A DNA stretch of 39,893 nucleotides from Methanobacteriota archaeon (GTDB lineage: Archaea > Thermoplasmatota > Thermoplasmata > RBG-16-68-12), in the NCBI GenBank assembly GCA_005878985.1, contig VBMA01000008.1:1-39893 (forward strand), read 5' to 3'. A program made the translations under genes and the position numbers. The notes below the pieces were generated by a model. It had not been told where the DNA came from. It did no database searches and saw only the letters and a program-made list of their open reading frames with translations. Below, in pieces: positions 39,232 to 39,893 of the stretch (position 1 is its first letter; each line of letters opens with the position of its first letter).

Positions 39232-39893
39232 TTAGAAGCAGTGGACCTTCCCGTCGACGATGCGTTCCGTCATCTTGTAGATCTTCTCGAGTTCCTCGTC
39301 GATGAGCGCTTCCGCGTCGCGCTGGAGCGAGCTGAGGTGCGTCCCCTTCTCCGGGATGATCTGGGCCGTCGCGGCCTGCGGCTCGTCGATCGGGTTCCCG
39401 ATCTGGGAGACGATGCGGACCCAGACTTCCTTCACCTGGCCCTCGTGCTCGCGGACGAGTCGGTCGGCGATGTCGAACGAGAGGAGGTTGTACAGCTTGC
39501 CCACGTGGGTCACGGGATTCTTGCCCGCGGCGGCCTCCATGGACATCGGCCGGTACGGCGTGATGAGGCCGCTGACCCGGTTCCCGCGCCCGACGCTGCC
39601 GTCATCCCCGTTCTCCCAGGAGAGGCCGGTGACCGTGAGATAGAAAATCCCGGAATCGTAGTTGTCGCCCGTGTTGATGTCGACCTTCACCGTGCGGTCC
39701 GTGAACTTCACCGCATTGTCCAGCAGCCGTTCGCGAAGTTCCTCGATGACGCTTCGGTAGTGGTCTTTGTCCGGAACGTACTTGTCGACGAAGGCGGCGG
39801 CGATTGTGAGTCGCATCGCGTCGTCGTGCCGGACCCCCATGACCTTGATGTCCTGCCCGACCTCCTTCAGGTCCTTCTTCAGCGGTCCGTTGA
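39232..39893 (-). CDS. mat: Archaeal S-adenosylmethionine synthetase, 3' part
   Basis: The open frame runs off the right edge; about 220 residues of the C-terminal part are present. It makes S-adenosylmethionine from ATP and methionine. The archaeal type (unlike bacterial MetK) is recognised from TVKVDINTGDNYDSGIFYLT, GLSWENGDDGSVGRGNRVSG, PMSMEAAAGKNPVTHVGKLY and the end KMTERIVDGKVHCF. The full enzyme is about 400 aa, so roughly half is missing. The ATG at 39840 is internal, since NGPLKKDLKEVGQDIKV continues the frame upstream of it. Confidence 0.95.
   Translation of the reverse strand, partial: NGPLKKDLKEVGQDIKVMGVRHDDAMRLTIAAAFVDKYVPDKDHYRSVIEELRERLLDNAVKFTDRTVKVDINTGDNYDSGIFYLTVTGLSWENGDDGSVGRGNRVSGLITPYRPMSMEAAAGKNPVTHVGKLYNLLSFDIADRLVREHEGQVKEVWVRIVSQIGNPIDEPQAATAQIIPEKGTHLSSLQRDAEALIDEELEKIYKMTERIVDGKVHCF

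Noticed and set aside
1-39893. CRISPR array or insertion sequence
   Set aside because: No regular short repeat-spacer arrangement, and no transposase-like frame or matching terminal repeats were seen.

Overview
The window is GC-rich archaeal DNA. Evidence for archaea: a PCNA-type sliding clamp, transcription factor S, archaeal SRP54, an archaeal-type S-adenosylmethionine synthetase, two proteins with class III (pilin-type) signal peptides, a tRNA-Tyr gene interrupted at the usual archaeal intron position, and TATA-like boxes about 24-35 nt ahead of genes that look leaderless. Genes inside operons instead carry GGTGA or GGAGG ribosome-binding sites, and GTG/TTG starts are used freely. The gene mix (CARDB surface proteins with C-terminal zinc ribbons, KaiC/GvpD-like ATPases, ribbon-helix-helix paralogs) suggests a high-GC member of the Thermoplasmatota, but that placement is inference.

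Layout. 1-2400 is an accessory region: three short minus-strand genes (an unknown protein, a membrane protein with two C2H2 fingers, and a DUF4926-RraB fusion), each separated by an imperfect intergenic repeat with a hairpin. Two copies share a 28-nt identical core. The array resembles a cassette array, but the sites are not canonical attC sites. 2414-9128 holds two divergent surface proteins: a large pilin-like protein (minus) and a 1530-aa CARDB protein with one membrane anchor and cytoplasmic zinc ribbons (plus). 9378-10502 is an MFS transporter. 10509-16908 is one five-gene minus-strand operon for a type IV pilus-like machine: pilin-like protein, ATPase, platform, platform, ATPase. 17083-21168 holds an M20-like hydrolase with changed metal ligands, an amidohydrolase, tRNA-Phe, a terpenoid-cyclase-like protein and an intron-containing tRNA-Tyr.

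21169-25920 is a regulatory block: a winged-helix protein, a GvpD-like dual P-loop protein translationally coupled to a KaiC-like ATPase, a small unknown protein, and two tandem ribbon-helix-helix paralogs. 26082-28922 holds a family 2 glycosyltransferase, a small Cys-rich protein, a cupin and a membrane protein with a long charged tail. 28969-30095 is information processing (TFS and PCNA), followed by what looks like the C-terminal half of a LAGLIDADG-type endonuclease. 30609-32542 is a phosphate module (DUF47/PhoU-like plus Pit). 32609-33952 is srp54. 34222-34648 has no gene but contains inverted repeats. 34649-35512 is a coiled-coil protein.

35664-37903 is a three-gene operon: a membrane-spanning protein with a roadblock-like cytoplasmic domain, a TPR protein and a Ras-like GTPase. 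The window ends with glyA and the 3' part of the S-adenosylmethionine synthetase gene, both on the minus strand.

The points most worth following are the cassette-like array at the left edge, the roadblock/TPR/GTPase operon, the two-ATPase pilus operon, and the M20-like enzyme lacking two expected metal ligands.
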